Origin: Candidatus Thiomargarita nelsonii
Lineage (GTDB): Bacteria > Pseudomonadota > Gammaproteobacteria > Beggiatoales > Beggiatoaceae
Direction of reading: 5' to 3'
Length of the DNA stretch: 53,777 nt
NCBI GenBank assembly: GCA_000785145.2
Contig: JSZA02000032.1
Span: 1 to 53,777 of the forward strand
Under the pieces are notes generated by a model. That model had not been told where the DNA came from and searched no databases. It was given only the letters and a program-made list of their open reading frames with translations. The translations under genes were made by a program, and so were the position numbers. Below, in pieces: positions 53,025 to 53,777 of the stretch (position 1 is the first letter of the stretch; each line of letters begins with the position of its first letter).

Positions 53025-53514
53025 TCTCCAACGTTGGCTAAGGCAAGACGGACATATTGATGCTCGATTCACAACAATGATCGACTTTTATGCTCTACCT
53101 AATGATTTTCCGGGCTATGAGGAAAGCCGTCAACAAACGGATTTGAAAAAGCGAATAGAAATCTTAGAAAATTGCTTTCAAGTGGACATTGGAGATTATC
53201 GCTTTATTCCTTATATTCAACGACATGAATTTGAGGCATTACTGTTTGCTGAACCGACAAAGTTTGCTGTTGCTTATCCCGATAGAGAAAGTGAAATCCA
53301 ACAACTTATCGCGGTGCGGTCTGAGTTTGTTTCCCCAGAGGACATTAACGAAGGCGAAAAAACGGCCCCGTCCAAACGAATTAAAACTATTTTTCCTAGC
53401 TATAACAAAGTGTCAGCCGGTCCACGTATTGCGGCGAAGATTGGTATTGCCAAAATACGTGCCGAAAATCCACATTTCAACGAATGGCTAAAGAAACTGG
53501 AACAATTGGCTTAA
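53025..53514 (+). pseudogene. DUF4276 protein, lacking its N-terminus
   Basis: The frame with NDLQRWLRQDGHIDARF from just after the ATPase stop runs through MIDFYALPNDFPGYEESR, IPYIQRHEFEALLFAEP and PSYNKVSAGPRIAAKIG to 53514. DUF4276 (TOPRIM-like fold) proteins have about 75 more residues at the start (VEGQTE-type catalytic Glu) that are absent here, and no start codon with a ribosome site is seen upstream of ATG 53077. So the pair is probably inactive. The alternative is a short, still translated protein from 53077. Confidence 0.7.
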
Positions 53515-53606
53515 CAATTGGAGCTTGAGACAAAATCTGAAATCACCAAAAATAACTACAACTCTTAGTTCTACGTTTTTTGAACTTGACATTCTGCCGG
53601 CACTTG

Positions 53607-53777
53607 GAGTCCAAAGCTTTAGCTTTGGACTATCGGCGGGCTCGTCCAAAGCTCGCGTAGGGTCAATGCCATTGGCGTAGGGGCAATCCCTAGTGGTTGC
53701 CCGCCCCTACAACGGACCGCATTTTATGTTTCCGAGGCAAAAGTTTTCGCGCAGCGAAAACTTTTGCCTCGGAAGGC
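53607..53777. repeat. cluster of families A2, C, F and a possible collapsed IS4-end remnant
   Basis: GTCCAAAGCTTTAGCTTTGG...AC (A2) is followed by CAATGCCATTG (53662-53674), which looks like two IS4-type ends fused together, between similar words GCGTAGGGT and GCGTAGGGG. Then a short family C copy (GGGGCAATCCCTAGTGGTTG) and a family F palindrome (CCGAGGCAAAAGTTTTCGCG...) to the window end. No gene is seen after 53514. Confidence 0.6.

Noticed and set aside
53662..53674. CAATGCCATTG as a real IS4-end element
   Set aside because: Only 11 bases remain and the flanking words differ in one base; noted as a possible collapsed remnant inside the repeat cluster only.

Overview
The window looks like chromosome of a large sulfur-oxidising gammaproteobacterium of the Beggiatoa/Thiomargarita/Thioploca type (inference, not proven). 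Reasons: a gammaproteobacterial housekeeping set (ccmBCDEFG, radA, fur/bamE/rnfH/ratA/smpB, xthA), families common in those giant sulfur bacteria (FGE-sulfatase/SUMF1 proteins with TPR-like parts, kinesin-light-chain-like TPR proteins, AAA plus PD-(D/E)XK proteins), runs of the TAACTGA heptamer that is known from marine Beggiatoaceae, and a very heavy load of dispersed palindromic repeats. No tRNA, rRNA, CRISPR array, integrase or phage module was seen.

Layout. 1-5.1 kb: a possible HEPN-type module, a frameshifted TPR gene with a fresh 126-bp triplication, a broken GxxExxY gene, a deleted copy of the 10-13 kb operon and an intact macro-domain-like gene. 5.4-10 kb: a double SUMF1-domain protein, a twin PilJ-like sensor protein and a decayed AlbA_2/RecG-like regulator. 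10.2-18 kb: a two-gene exported-protein operon, then a duplicated block (DUF4160/DUF2442/hypothetical/xthA) whose copies are cut at repeat elements. 18-24.2 kb: a second SUMF1 protein and cytochrome c maturation genes ccmB-C-D-E-F-G, lacking ccmA and ccmH. 24.4-27 kb: an Rpn-like nuclease, a DNA methyltransferase and a scrap of a restriction enzyme. 27.2-33.4 kb: a compact, repeat-free and visibly more G+C-rich six-gene operon. 33.5-40.6 kb: a Panacea-type toxin-antitoxin pair, a DUF1036 protein, radA, and three pseudogenes. 40.5-46.4 kb: AAA/nuclease protein, a sigma factor fused in frame to a DUF3379 protein, an AhpD-like protein, DUF2784, a lone IS607 TnpA, a lipoprotein and a PfkB kinase. 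47-53.8 kb: a DUF3034 outer-membrane protein, fur, bamE, rnfH, ratA, an NSS transporter, smpB, and an ATPase/DUF4276 pair.

The two most notable things. First, the operon at 27245-33408 (PqqD-like protein, ATP-grasp ligase, fold-III PLP decarboxylase, urea-transporter/M23-peptidase fusion, outer-membrane barrel, TPR protein) has the layout of one pathway from cytoplasm to outer membrane. Its PLP enzyme begins with a stretch resembling a RiPP leader (YxxP motif), which would fit binding by the PqqD-like protein. I do not recognise this as a named system. Second, six short elements with ends CAATGCCAT...ATGGCATTG, each flanked by a 10-11-bp target duplication, resemble IS4/IS231-type ends and carry other palindromic repeat families inside them. 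One has split a regulator gene and another truncates an ATPase gene. Around them much of the window is decaying by duplication, deletion and frameshift, with several breakpoints lying exactly at repeats.
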